A DNA stretch of 64,000 nucleotides from Enhygromyxa salina (GCF_000737335.2 NZ_JMCC02000052.1:1-64000), one strand, 5' to 3'. Counted from the stretch's first letter, positions 8,594-18,400 are shown. Program-made: numbers and translations. The notes: generated from the sequence alone by a model not told the origin.

Positions 8594-9931
8594 CTAACTC
8601 TCCCACGAGGACGTGGCGTGATCGCTGTTGGCCCAGCGCTTGGTCTCGAACGCGAGCTTGCGTCCGAGGTTGAGCAAGGGGAACAGCGCGATGATGACAA
8701 AGGGCAAGAACATGTAGCGGCCAAGCGGCACGTCTTGCTTGATCTCGATCGTGAGGCTGTCGGCGGGATCGCCCGAGCTGTCGAGCTGGGTCTGGACCTG
8801 CATCAGGTACTTGCCGCCCTTGACCCCGCCAACGGTCACCCTGCGTGGGTTGGTGCCTTCGCTCCAACTCTCGCCCTGCTCGACGCCGCTCCACGCGTCG
8901 GTCTCGAGGCCAACGCTGATCGCTTCTTCGGAGCTCAGGTCGACGAGCATGACTTCTGCGTAGGCCCACGAGTTGTTCATGCCGTGCGCCTGCAGCCCCA
9001 ACTCCAGGGTGGTGGTTTGATCGGCGGTGCCGATCTCGATCTCTTCGGTGAGGACCTCGCCGGGCACCACGCTGCCCGCGTAGACGACTCCGTTCTTGCG
9101 CGCGCTCGCGTAGGCGACCAGGGCGACGATCCAGACCACGAACAACAGGATCCCGGCGACCGCGTAGAACTTGGTCTTGTGCGGGTTGACCTCGGCCGGA
9201 TGCACGCCGTGCTTGGCTGGCGCGGCGCCGGGCATGTCGAACGCGGCCCAGACCTGGGCGGGCTCGATCGGCTGCATGATCGTGAAGTTGACGTCGGCCC
9301 CCGTCTCGCCGTGCTGCACCTCGATCGAGAGCATGTTGGGCGGACACACATAGTCGTTGGCCTGGGCAACGTCGTTGACCAGCACCTGCCACGGAAACTC
9401 GCCCTCGACGTAGGTCACCCGGGCGTTGCCGCTGGTGAAGTGCTTGTAGGTCTCGCCGCGCCAGCTGGCGGTGGGGGTGCCGCCCGGTTGCAGCTCGGGG
9501 GCGCCGAGCAGCGGCCCGCCCAGGCCCCACACGCCGTCGCTCATCTGGTAGATCAGCCAGCGGTAGCCCTGGTAGGGGTTGAACAGCAGGAACTCTTGCC
9601 AGGGGTAGGTGACGCCGTCGGACACGACCTCGCGCCACATGATCCCAAGGATCTCCCAGGTGTGGACCACCGCGTCGGTGCCCAGCACGTCCGGCAGCTG
9701 GCCGCGCTTGTGCAGCGGCAGGATGGAAGGGCGCCGCTGGCGTTGGGCCTGCTGCAGGATGTTTAGGTTGCCGTCTTCCTCGGGCTTGCAGATCGTCCCA
9801 CAGTACGCGCAGGCGACCTGCTCGACGCCACCAAAGCCGCGCAGGGTGATCGGCGCACCACAGGCCGGGCACTCGATCGCGCCGGTCTTGGCTTCCTCGC
9901 GGAACAGCTTGGTTGGCGCTGGTTGGTTCAT
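8594..9931 (-). CDS. DUF4178 zinc-ribbon membrane protein
   Basis: 445 residues. The start is the ATG at 9931, one base after the stop of the preceding DUF4178 gene; the frame stays open further upstream but only as a shadow. It contains an N-terminal zinc ribbon (CPACGAP ... CAYCGTIC), a DUF4178 domain (PLHKRGQL ... EFLLFNPYQGYRWLIYQMSDG), a transmembrane helix (FYAVAGILLFVVWIVALVAY), a beta-rich exported-looking region and a second helix near the C-terminus (FLPFVIIALFPLLNL). DUF4178 proteins recur with DUF350 and polyamine transferases in operons connected to envelope functions. The precise role is not known. Confidence 0.8.
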   Translation of the reverse strand: MNQPAPTKLFREEAKTGAIECPACGAPITLRGFGGVEQVACAYCGTICKPEEDGNLNILQQAQRQRRPSILPLHKRGQLPDVLGTDAVVHTWEILGIMWREVVSDGVTYPWQEFLLFNPYQGYRWLIYQMSDGVWGLGGPLLGAPELQPGGTPTASWRGETYKHFTSGNARVTYVEGEFPWQVLVNDVAQANDYVCPPNMLSIEVQHGETGADVNFTIMQPIEPAQVWAAFDMPGAAPAKHGVHPAEVNPHKTKFYAVAGILLFVVWIVALVAYASARKNGVVYAGSVVPGEVLTEEIEIGTADQTTTLELGLQAHGMNNSWAYAEVMLVDLSSEEAISVGLETDAWSGVEQGESWSEGTNPRRVTVGGVKGGKYLMQVQTQLDSSGDPADSLTIEIKQDVPLGRYMFLPFVIIALFPLLNLGRKLAFETKRWANSDHATSSWES

Positions 9932-9932
9932 G

Positions 9933-10697
9933 CTAAGCCGGCGGCCGGGCGGGCTCCCAACCCTGAAACTGGCGCAGCGGGAACAGGCCAATGCTCTGCA
10001 GGGTGACGGCGCGCCCGAAGTAGGGGATCGGCTGGTCGTGGTGCGGATCGTTGCCCCAGTCGAGGGTTGCGAACTCTTCGTTGTAGCCGCGCAGATCCAC
10101 GCCGTAAAACTGCATGCCCGGCTCCGCGCGAAACGGCAGCAGCCCCTCGGCGCCCTTGTAGGCGGCGCCGCGGCGATCCACGACGACGAGCATGCGCCCG
10201 GCCACGCGAATGGGCTGGCCCGGGGCGAGATCGTCAAAGCTGGGCACCCGACCGGCGACCTGGTTGGGGTCGATCGGCTTGAGGATTGAAAATTGATTCT
10301 GCGCGTCGGCGAGCCAGCCGATGGTGCCGTCGGCGAAATTGAGGAACCACTCGTTCCAGGTCCCGCGCTCGTACTGGACTTGCAGCCGCCCATCGACCAC
10401 GAACGGGACGTTGTCGAGCTTGCCCTTCGAGTGCAGCAGGATCGGGCTGCCGTTGTCGATCAGCGCGCTGACCTTGCCGATCAACTGAAGATCGATGCCC
10501 GCCCGGACGATCGTGCTGTCGCAGTACTCGCACACGGCCGAGACCGCGGTGCCGCGCAGCTGCACGGGCGCCCCACACTCTGGGCAGAACATCGGCTGCT
10601 CGGTCGAGAGCTGGTTGCCGTGCGCGTGACCTGGGTGTCCCTGCTGGCCATGGTGGACCTGTGCGTGGTAATCGTGGTGGTCGGGCGGCGGGGACAT
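9933..10697 (-). CDS. DUF4178 zinc-ribbon protein, cytosolic paralogue
   Basis: 254 residues. It has a His-rich N-terminal tail (HHDYHAQVHHGQQGH), then a zinc ribbon (CPECGAP ... CEYCDST) and a DUF4178 domain (SKGKLDNVPFVVDGRLQVQY ... EWFLNFADGTIGWLADAQ). No transmembrane helix is evident, unlike its downstream paralogue. It is probably the first gene of the polyamine/envelope operon: the next gene starts one base after its stop codon. The His-rich tail could bind metal. Confidence 0.8.
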   Translation of the reverse strand: MSPPPDHHDYHAQVHHGQQGHPGHAHGNQLSTEQPMFCPECGAPVQLRGTAVSAVCEYCDSTIVRAGIDLQLIGKVSALIDNGSPILLHSKGKLDNVPFVVDGRLQVQYERGTWNEWFLNFADGTIGWLADAQNQFSILKPIDPNQVAGRVPSFDDLAPGQPIRVAGRMLVVVDRRGAAYKGAEGLLPFRAEPGMQFYGVDLRGYNEEFATLDWGNDPHHDQPIPYFGRAVTLQSIGLFPLRQFQGWEPARPPA

Positions 10698-10749
10698 TCG
10701 CGGGGCCGACTATGCCACACGCGAGCGGCCGCCCCAACCGGCCGTCACG

Positions 10750-11145
10750 CTAATAGTCGTCGTCGTGGGCAGCCGGGGCCCCGCGCAGACACTCGGGCGG
10801 GAGCCCGTACGCGCCCGCCTCGGACCAGCGACTGCGGACGGCGACCGAGACCGCGCCGCCGATCAGCTCCTTGCCAGTTGGCGCGCGGCACAGGTCCATG
10901 AGGATCTCGTCGCGGAACGCCCGAAGCACGCAGTCCATCGTGATCCGGACGCCGTCGCCGTCGACTCGCTCGCGGGGGATCAGGGCCATGATCTCATCGA
11001 GAACGCGCTCGCGTCGGGCTCTCTCGTTGGCCAAGAAGATCCGCGGTGGGTCGGCGGCCTCGAGGTCTCGCAGCCGCGAGTGGGACGCGAGCAGCCTCGC
11101 CAGCATCCGACTCAGGACGAAGGGGTCTCTTGCTCGTGTGTCCAC
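10750..11145 (-). CDS. Hypothetical protein
   Basis: 131 residues from a GTG at 11145. It is helical and charged, with an Arg/Glu-rich middle and an acidic end (HDDDY). No signal peptide or known motif was seen. It lies 52 bases upstream of the DUF4178 gene on the same strand and could be the operon's first gene, but the spacing also allows an internal promoter. The codon pattern is consistent with coding. Confidence 0.5.
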   Translation of the reverse strand: MDTRARDPFVLSRMLARLLASHSRLRDLEAADPPRIFLANERARRERVLDEIMALIPRERVDGDGVRITMDCVLRAFRDEILMDLCRAPTGKELIGGAVSVAVRSRWSEAGAYGLPPECLRGAPAAHDDDY

Positions 11146-11236
11146 CTCACAACTCTAGCGCGGGTCCTGGAGACGATCGATGCGCAGCGCTGTCGATGCA
11201 CAATTTTGCCGTCATGCTCGCGACGCTTGGCTGGCA

Positions 11237-12112
11237 CTAGCCCGGCGACAGCCGCCGCGCCCACTCCGGTGGAATGAACAATAGATAGAAACAGGCCATC
11301 TGCAGGCTGAAGTACACCAGCTGGTCCATGGTCACCGCGACCACGAAGTGCAGGCCCAACCCAAGCACGAACGCGATCGGACGCAGCCGCTTGATGCCGA
11401 ACAGGATCGGCGCCAGCAGCTCGAACCACAGCGCGAGCTGCTGCTGAACGGTCCACGCCCAGTGCGGCAGGGTCCGCACCAACCATGCCGCGGCGTCCGT
11501 CATGTAGATGCCTTGGACCTGCATCCACAGGACATCCTCGCCGCCCCACCAGTCGCCGTTGAGGGTCTTGCACAGGCCCGACGCGAAGTACTGGGCGACG
11601 ACCAACACTTGCAGCATGCGCGTCGGCCAGGCGATCTGGCGTTGCGGCTCGTCTTGGGGGGCGTCGGCCTGCGGGGCGATCGCCAGCACGAACAGCCCGA
11701 TCACGAACAATCGGTTGATCGTGAACGCGGCGATCGGGTCGACCAACAGCGCATAGATGGCCGCGCCCAGCAACACCCACACGACCACGCGGCGGGCGTA
11801 GCCAAAGATGTAGGCCAGCAGGCAGCCAAACACGATCACGGCGACGATTGGCAGCGCAGACGCAGGCAGCAGCGGCAAGTGGGGGGCGTTGGTTGGATCG
11901 AGCGAGGCCGGCGGGTGGTAGCCGGCGTCGGTCAGCCATTCATCGGCGCTGCGGGACCAGGCGACGAAGTAGATCAGCAGAGTCCACGCGAACGCCTGGC
12001 GAAACGCGGCGAGCGGGGACGCCTCGATCGTCGCGTACCAAAACCCGAGCCAACGACCGCGGGCGTTGTCGAGCAGCCGCTTCATGGCCTTCATGGCCTT
12101 CATGGCCTTCAT
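11237..12112 (-). CDS. HTTM-domain membrane protein (gamma-carboxylase-like)
   Basis: 291 residues with about seven hydrophobic helices. It has HTTM signatures: AFRQAFAWTLLIYF near the start, ASGLCKTLNGDWWGGEDVLW in the middle and a late GLHFVVAVTMD helix. HTTM domains share the membrane part of vitamin K-dependent gamma-carboxylase, but the bacterial versions are mostly uncharacterised. The gene begins with four consecutive nine-base units, each containing ATG, so the product can start MKAMKAMKAMKR or shorter. It overlaps the upstream small membrane protein gene by ATGA and belongs to the two-radical-SAM operon. Confidence 0.82.
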   Translation of the reverse strand: MKAMKAMKAMKRLLDNARGRWLGFWYATIEASPLAAFRQAFAWTLLIYFVAWSRSADEWLTDAGYHPPASLDPTNAPHLPLLPASALPIVAVIVFGCLLAYIFGYARRVVVWVLLGAAIYALLVDPIAAFTINRLFVIGLFVLAIAPQADAPQDEPQRQIAWPTRMLQVLVVAQYFASGLCKTLNGDWWGGEDVLWMQVQGIYMTDAAAWLVRTLPHWAWTVQQQLALWFELLAPILFGIKRLRPIAFVLGLGLHFVVAVTMDQLVYFSLQMACFYLLFIPPEWARRLSPG

Positions 12113-12117
12113 GGCGC
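12082..12117 (-). repeat. Nine-base tandem repeat supplying four in-frame ATG starts
   Basis: Three exact copies of TCATGGCCT and a fourth differing at the end lie at 12082-12117. Read on the minus strand, each unit supplies an in-frame ATG for the HTTM gene (12112, 12103, 12094, 12085), and the outermost is part of the ATGA overlap with the upstream gene. Slippage here would add or remove start codons without breaking the frame. Confidence 0.85.
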
Positions 12118-12714
12118 GTCACCCTTGGCGGGCAGGTCGGCGAGCAGCTCGTCGACCCGATAGGTCACGATCACGCGACGGCGCTGGGGCGGGACGGCGA
12201 ACCAATCGGGGTGCGCCCAGCCGCGCTGCGGGGGCGCGTCGGCGCTGGGGATCATCCACGCCCGGGTGAAGCGGATCGCGTCGGGTCGCGCGTGCTCGGG
12301 GTGCAAGCTGGCGTGCCGCTCGAGGATCCAGCGGGCCATGTGCCGGGTCTTGCGGCTGGGCTTGGCCTTCCACGCCCCGAGCAATCGGTGCATGCGCGTG
12401 CGTCGACCAAAGGGCTGCAGCTCGAACAGCTCGGACTGATCCAGGGTCACCCACTGCTGGGTGTCGGCGCGGCGGAGCTGCACGTAGTAGCTGCTCCAGC
12501 CGTCGGGCTTGTGGGTGAACAGACACGCGATTCCATGCAGCTGGCTGAGCAGCCCGGGCGATCCGGGCAGCGGGGCCGGATGCACGGTCGAGCGCAGCAG
12601 CATCGGCAGCAAGAACGCCAGCAAGAAGCCCGCGACCGCGAGCCGATCACCCCAGCGTGGCGCAGGTGGCGGTGCCCCGTCGTCATGTTTGGTCTCGCTG
12701 ACCGGCGCGGACAT
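12109..12714 (-). CDS. Small membrane protein paired with HTTM
   Basis: 201 residues. One N-terminal helix (VAGFLLAFLLPMLLR) is followed by a soluble domain with LFTHKPDGWSSYYVQLRR and a basic middle; the end has RVIVTYRVDELLADLP. No named family is certain, but proteins of this shape commonly accompany HTTM genes. It begins six bases after the stop of the 578-residue radical SAM gene and overlaps the HTTM start. It is therefore probably an accessory subunit of the HTTM protein with a large extracytoplasmic part. Confidence 0.7.
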   Translation of the reverse strand: MSAPVSETKHDDGAPPPAPRWGDRLAVAGFLLAFLLPMLLRSTVHPAPLPGSPGLLSQLHGIACLFTHKPDGWSSYYVQLRRADTQQWVTLDQSELFELQPFGRRTRMHRLLGAWKAKPSRKTRHMARWILERHASLHPEHARPDAIRFTRAWMIPSADAPPQRGWAHPDWFAVPPQRRRVIVTYRVDELLADLPAKGDAP

Positions 12715-12720
12715 GCGGGC

Positions 12721-14457
12721 TCAGCTCAGGGCGCCGCGGCGCGCACCCACGGCCGAACCTGGCGCGCGCGTGGGCGGGCGCAGCAGCTGGGTGATCGCCA
12801 GGGCGAGCTTGCGCTTGGCCTGCTCGTCGCCGGGTCCAAACGCCCACTTGCCCGAGACCTTGCCGGCGTCCGAGACCAGCAACTGCAAGGTCGAGCTGGC
12901 GTTGTTCGGGCCCGTGAACCGGACCGCGGCCCCGCGGCCCCTTGGCTCGCTGCTGTGAAGCTGCCAGCCAACGATCGATCCGTGCTCGCTGCGGTGGCCG
13001 GCGATCCGACGCAGGCCGGCCATGATCGCGGGGGCGATGTTGGCGGTGTGGTCGGGCAGCCCGCGGCGTTGGGCGAGGCGCGCGGTGGTGGGAGCGACGC
13101 GGATCCCGTGGTTGGGCGACTCGCCGTCCAATCCTGTGGCCAATCCTGTGACCAACCCGGTGGCCAATCCTGTGGTGAGCACGGCGGCCATGCGCTCGAC
13201 CACGCCGCCGAGCAGCTCGATCACCTGCGACTCGTCGACGCCGGTCCACGTGTCGACGCGGGCCACGAAGTCGCGGTGCTCGGCGTCGCCGCCCCCGGGC
13301 GCATCGCGGGGCAAGAACGTGAGCTGCGCGCGGCCGCCATCTTCATGCGCCCAGGTCTGTCGCGCCCACCGATCAAACTCGCTGTCGTTGGCGCTGTGCA
13401 GATGCCAGCCGGCGAAGCGCTCGCGGACCATGGCGACCAGCGCCGCGTCGATCTGATGGATGAAGGTGCGCTGCTCGGGATCGCTGCGGCGCAGCTTCTC
13501 GCGGCTGACGGGCAAGAATTGCTCGGTCCCGCGGCGCTTGGCGTAGAGCCCAAAGAAACCGTCGCAGCGGCGCTCGAACACACACGACCCGCACGAATCC
13601 AGCTTGAGCTTGTCGCTGCGCTTGTCTTCGTACTTGTCCCACGCGACGACCGAGAGCTTGCCCGGACCCTCGGCCGAGACCGTGTAGGTCTTGTTGCCGC
13701 CGTGGTGAATGCGGTGGGCCCAGTCGGGCAGCTGGCAAAACGGCAGGTTGCCGACATTGATGTTGAACCCCGGCGCCTTCGCGTCCAGGCCCTCGAACAT
13801 CTGCCGCATCACCCGGCCGAGATCGGCGTAGTCGGGCATGATCCCGTCGAGGTAGTCCTCTGTGCGCACGCCCGAGTCGCGCGGCCGGACCATGTCGAGG
13901 TGGACCTGCTGAATTGGGTACTTGCTGACCATGTCGGGCAGCTTGACCAGCGAGCGGTAATTTTGCTCGACCACGCACATGTTGCACGAGATGTACTGAC
14001 CGAGCTCGGTCAGGGTCTCGAGCCCCGCGATGATGCGATCGAACGCGCCCGGCTTCTTGGTCGTGAAGTCGTGGGTCTCGCGGTCCCAGCCCTGGATGCT
14101 GATCCGCCACTGCAGCTTGTCCTTGCCGATCTCCATGATCCGATCGACGAAGGCCTGCTTGTCCAAGCGCACGCCGTTGGTGAAGATCACGATCGTCGAG
14201 AACCCAAGCTCGATCGCGTACTCGACGGTCGGGAAGAAGGTCGGGTGGATCGTGGGCTCGCCGCCCATGATCGTGGCCTTGGTGATCCCGCGCTTGCGCG
14301 CCTCGTCGAACTTGGCCTTGACGTCATCGAGCGGCGTGGGCTTGGCCATGCGCAGCTCGGTCATCTGCCCGCTCACACAAAACACGCAGCGGTTGTTGCA
14401 GACGTGGCTGAGCTGGATCTCGAAGCGCTCGTTGGGTTCCATGGCAAGGCGGGCCAT
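12721..14457 (-). CDS. Radical SAM protein with long C-terminal extension
   Basis: 578 residues (ATG at 14457; a second ATG at 14442 is possible). CNNRCVFC near residues 20-27 binds the SAM iron-sulfur cluster, followed by MGGEPTIHP, the SAM-contact GGEP motif. Further Cys in DSCGSCVFERRC (about residue 295) resemble a SPASM/twitch-type auxiliary cluster. After about residue 330 the sequence leaves the enzyme fold; it contains a four-unit TGLATGLV-type repeat and a domain of unknown function. It lies 36 bases behind a second radical SAM gene. The substrate is unknown; peptide or natural-product modification is plausible from the neighbours. Confidence 0.82.
   Translation of the reverse strand: MARLAMEPNERFEIQLSHVCNNRCVFCVSGQMTELRMAKPTPLDDVKAKFDEARKRGITKATIMGGEPTIHPTFFPTVEYAIELGFSTIVIFTNGVRLDKQAFVDRIMEIGKDKLQWRISIQGWDRETHDFTTKKPGAFDRIIAGLETLTELGQYISCNMCVVEQNYRSLVKLPDMVSKYPIQQVHLDMVRPRDSGVRTEDYLDGIMPDYADLGRVMRQMFEGLDAKAPGFNINVGNLPFCQLPDWAHRIHHGGNKTYTVSAEGPGKLSVVAWDKYEDKRSDKLKLDSCGSCVFERRCDGFFGLYAKRRGTEQFLPVSREKLRRSDPEQRTFIHQIDAALVAMVRERFAGWHLHSANDSEFDRWARQTWAHEDGGRAQLTFLPRDAPGGGDAEHRDFVARVDTWTGVDESQVIELLGGVVERMAAVLTTGLATGLVTGLATGLDGESPNHGIRVAPTTARLAQRRGLPDHTANIAPAIMAGLRRIAGHRSEHGSIVGWQLHSSEPRGRGAAVRFTGPNNASSTLQLLVSDAGKVSGKWAFGPGDEQAKRKLALAITQLLRPPTRAPGSAVGARRGALS
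13128..13175 (-). repeat. Twelve-base in-frame tandem repeat in radical SAM gene
   Basis: Four consecutive 12-base units related to CCAATCCTGTGG lie at 13128, 13140, 13152 and 13164. They encode the Gly-Leu-Ala/Val-Thr repeat. Because the period is a multiple of three, length changes would preserve the frame. Confidence 0.8.
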
Positions 14458-14493
14458 GGGCCCAGGGCGGATGTTATCACGCGGGCGTGGGGG

Positions 14494-15390
14494 TCATCGA
14501 ACCGGCCTGAGCTCGCTGGTGCCAAACAGCTCTTGGTAGGCGGCCCAGGTGGTCGGGCAGAGCTGGGCGAGGCGACAGTCGCCGCACTGCGGCGCGTGCG
14601 GCCGGACCTGCCGGTGGTGGGTGGCGAAGCTGGCGTGACGGCGATGCAGATCGACCACCCGCACGTCGACGAAGTCGCGGGCTGTCTCGGCGGCTGGGCG
14701 ATCTTCAGGGTCGAGCTGGCACAGCGGCACGGCCTCGGTCGAGCTGGCCAGGCCCAGCGCCCGGGCCCGGCGCAGCGCGGCGCGGATCGCTGGGCCCGCG
14801 TCATCGAGCTTGGCGAGCAGGTCCGTTCGCCACTCGCCGTCGACGCGGACGGGCCGCGTGAAGTTGAGCTGGACTCGCGCGAGGCCAAGCGCGGCGACCA
14901 GCTCGACCATCGCCGTGAGCTCGTGAAGGTTGGCCGCGAGCACGGCGACGGTCACCAAGTGGCCCAGCTGCGGTCGCGCGGCGAGCAGGCGCAGGCCCGC
15001 GAGGGTCTGCTCGAACGCGCCCTCGTCGGCCGAGATCGCGTCGTGAGTCGCCGCCGTGGCCCCGAACAGCGAGACCTCATAGAAGTCGACGCCCGCGCGA
15101 ACGAGGCGCTCGAGGTAGTCCGGGTAGCACAGCAGCCGGCCGTTGGTCTGGATCTGGACGAGCCGGTAGCCGATCCGCCGGGCGGCGCTGGCGAGCTTGG
15201 CCAGCTCCGGACGCAAGGTTGGCTCACCGCGCATGATCACCAGCTCGTCGCAGCCGCGCCGCCGCGCCTCGACGATCTCGGCCAGGGCTTGCTGGGCGGT
15301 TCGGACCTCACCCGCTGGGACGTCGGCGACCGTGCAGTGCGCACACGCGCTGTTGCAGCGGGTCGTCAAGCGCAACATCAGGCGAGCCAC
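14494..15390 (-). CDS. Radical SAM protein, compact
   Basis: 298 residues from a GTG at 15390 (AGGATCC upstream; ATG at 15378 is the alternative). CNSACAHC at residues 12-19 binds the SAM cluster, and VIMRGEPTLRPELA carries a variant GEP motif (R in place of the first G). The C-terminal Cys set CGDCRLAQLC could bind an auxiliary cluster. It is the first gene of a four-gene leftward operon (two radical SAM proteins, membrane protein, HTTM). It faces the ferredoxin-carbamoyltransferase fusion, with about 98 bases of shared upstream region. Confidence 0.82.
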   Translation of the reverse strand: MARLMLRLTTRCNSACAHCTVADVPAGEVRTAQQALAEIVEARRRGCDELVIMRGEPTLRPELAKLASAARRIGYRLVQIQTNGRLLCYPDYLERLVRAGVDFYEVSLFGATAATHDAISADEGAFEQTLAGLRLLAARPQLGHLVTVAVLAANLHELTAMVELVAALGLARVQLNFTRPVRVDGEWRTDLLAKLDDAGPAIRAALRRARALGLASSTEAVPLCQLDPEDRPAAETARDFVDVRVVDLHRRHASFATHHRQVRPHAPQCGDCRLAQLCPTTWAAYQELFGTSELRPVR

Positions 15391-15488
15391 GCTCGGATCC
15401 TGAAGTCCGCCCGCGCGCAGGTCAAACGCTGGTGATATGTTCGCGGGCCAATGCGCTTGGCACCGAATTCGAGGCGGGGGCGTCGCTC

Positions 15489-18400
15489 ATGAGCTGGCGG
15501 GATCGGTTCCCGCTGGCTGTTGACCTGGCCAAGCTCGACGCGCGGGCGCAGCTCGACGCGCAGCTGGACGCGGTCGCGGATCGCAGCGCAGCTGCACCGA
15601 TCGCGCCGGGGGCCCAGACCGAGACCGAGCGGCTGCACTGGCTCGGGGCGCTGCTGCACGGCGAGCTGCTCGCGTTTCTTGGCCTGCGCCCGCGCACGTC
15701 TCAGATCACGGTGATCTGCCTCGAGGCCGAGCCGGGCATGGTGATGGTCGATCCCGCCGGGCTGCCGCTCGCGTTGTTCACCGACGTGGCCACGCTCGCG
15801 GATCCCGAGCTGTTGGCGCTGTTGGCCGAGCGCTCGGTGGTGCTCGCGGGCCCCGCGGATCGGCTGTGGGGGTTGGCGCAGCTGCTCGAGGCGCAGGCGA
15901 TCTCGCTGCGGACTCGGGCGGTGGTCGTCGAGAACGCCCCGGTCTTGCCGGCCGCGGCGCGGCTGCTCCACGAGCGCTTCGCGGCGCCGGTCGGCGAGGG
16001 CCTGCGGGCGCCCGACGGCGGCTGGCTGGCGATCGCCCGGACCCAGGGCGAGCTGCTCGAGCCGGTTCGTCCGCGCGAGCAACTCTACGCCACGGGTCAG
16101 AGCGGCGATCAGCTCGCGCAGGGGCAGTGGGGCCTGCTCGGGAGCATGCGCGACGGCGCCCAGCTGGTGCTCTCGGTCTGGGCGCGGCTGCGAGACAGCC
16201 GTGAGGGCGCGGTGGGGATCGAGCTTGGGGTGCCCGCGACGCCGCTGGGCTCGAGCGTGCGACCCGAGCTCGACACCACGGACCTCCACGACATGCTGGG
16301 CACGCTGCCCGTGTTCGCGTACCTGGTTCGGTTCGAGCCCAACGACGCGCACCACCTCGACATCTCGATCGTGCCTGGCGTCGATCTGGATCAGGCCAAG
16401 GCGCAGATCCTCGCCTCGATTGCGATCGGGATCGAGCAGCTCGAGGTCGTGTTCGTGGAGCCCGGCGCGGAGTTCATCGGCATGCGGGTCTACGACGCCC
16501 GCGGGATCGGCCGCGATCGCGCCGTCGTGGTCTGGGCGGGCGCACCCGGCAGCGAGGCCCGGCGCGCGGCCTGGCGCGAGGTGATCAGCGCCGCGGGGGG
16601 CGGCGGCCGACGGGTGCAGCTGCTCGACGCCGACTCTGGCGAGGCCCACGAAGGCGTCGCTGGCGAGGTCGCGGCCCAGCTCCGACGCGAGCGCGAGCAG
16701 ACCCCCGACATCTTTGGCACCGGCGACGCGGAGTGGTCGGTCTACGTTGGCGACGCGACCGGCGAGTCGGACCGCAAGGGCCACGGCTACATCACGCTGC
16801 TCGAAGGCGATGACGCCCTCGAGCCGATGCTCATCGCGGGGGTCGATCGCGCCTACGTCGGCGCGCTGCAGCAGCTGTTCGAGCGCGGCACGGTCGATGA
16901 TCGGCTGGGCGAGATCACCCTCGAGGGCATTGATCTCCAGCCCTATTCGCGGCCCATGCTCGGGCGTGGGCGCGCGGCCGCGGACGACCGCCGGCCGCTG
17001 TGGGTCGACGAGACCCGCTGCGTGGGTGCGGGCGACTGCGTGCGGATCTGTCCCACGAACGCGATCAGCTTGGCCGGTGAGCCGGCGCGACCTGTGATCG
17101 ATCCGGCCGCGTGTATCCGTTGTCAGCTTTGCGCGGAGCGCTGCGAGTCGTCAGCCCTGCGACCGCTGGTGTCCGACGACGCCGCGATCCGCGGGCACGA
17201 GCTGGTCCGCGAGGCGCAGCTGCTGCGCGGGGTCCGAACCCGGGCGCGGCCGCGGGCGTTGACGGGCAAGCTGACCGAGCCGCCGCCCGCGTTGGACCGG
17301 CGCCAGGCTCCCGCCCAGGCCCCAGCAAAGATCCGTCGCAAGCCAAGCGTCGTGCTCGGGCTCGCAACGGTCACCTTGATGGAGCACGCCGCCGCGATCT
17401 TGGTCGACGGCGAGCTGGTCAGCGCGATCGAAGAAGAGCGGCTGGCGCGGGTCCGCCACTACACCTGGCAGCACCCCGAGCGGCCGGGGACCTCGCTGTC
17501 GTCCGACATCGCGCTGCGGCTCGAGGACGCTTGGCCGCCGCGGGCGATCGACGCGGTCCTGCGCACGGCCGGGCTGACCATGGACGACGTCGATCTGGTC
17601 GCGATCAACGGGATCCCAGCGCGGTTTCGCCAGAGCTTCGCGGGTGGTGGCGGCTGGCGTCCGCCGCCCGTGCTGCGCGCCAACTCGATGGTGTTCGTGC
17701 CGCATCACATGTCGCACGCCGCCTGCGTGTACGGGCTGTCGGACTACGACGACGCCTGGGTGCTGTCGATCGACGGCCGCGGCGACTACGAGACCGCGAC
17801 GATCTGGCGGGCCCAAGGCCACGAGCTGCAGGTCGTCGACGCGGTCCCGTGGCAGCCGGACTGCTCGTTTGGCGGCGTCTACGAGACCGTCACGCGGGTG
17901 CTTGGGTTTGGCAGCCTCGGGCAGGGCTCGACGATGGCGCTCGCGGCCCTTGGCCAGCCGCGGATCGATCTGAGCGCGTGCATGAGCATGGGCGCCAACG
18001 GCAAGCCGCTGCTCTCGGAGTGGGCGGCCGAGAAGCTGTTCGACCGGTTCGCGCGCGGGCGCGACGAGCCGATCACCGATGATCACCGGGACCTCGCCGC
18101 GTCGATCCAGCTGGCGCTCCAGACCACGGTTGGCGACTACTTGGCCCACCACATCGGCCCCTCGCTCGCGGGCACCAAGCAGAACTTGGCGCTGTGTGGT
18201 GGCGTCGCGCTGAACTGCAAGATGAACGGGGTGCTGCGCGACCGGTTTGAGCCTGCAGACATGTACGTGCCGCCCGGGGCCAACGACGCGGGCACGGCGA
18301 TCGGCGCGGCGATCATTGGTCACCGCGAGCTGACCGGCGAGCTCCCGCGGCTTGGGCTTGGCCACACCCACCTCGGGCCTTCGTGGTCCGACGAGGCGAT

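Noticed and set aside
11848..15435. Long plus-strand open frame (1195 codons) opposite the radical SAM operon
   Set aside because: It lies antisense to well-supported radical SAM, HTTM and membrane protein genes; its composition is that of a GC-rich antisense shadow and it shows no domain.
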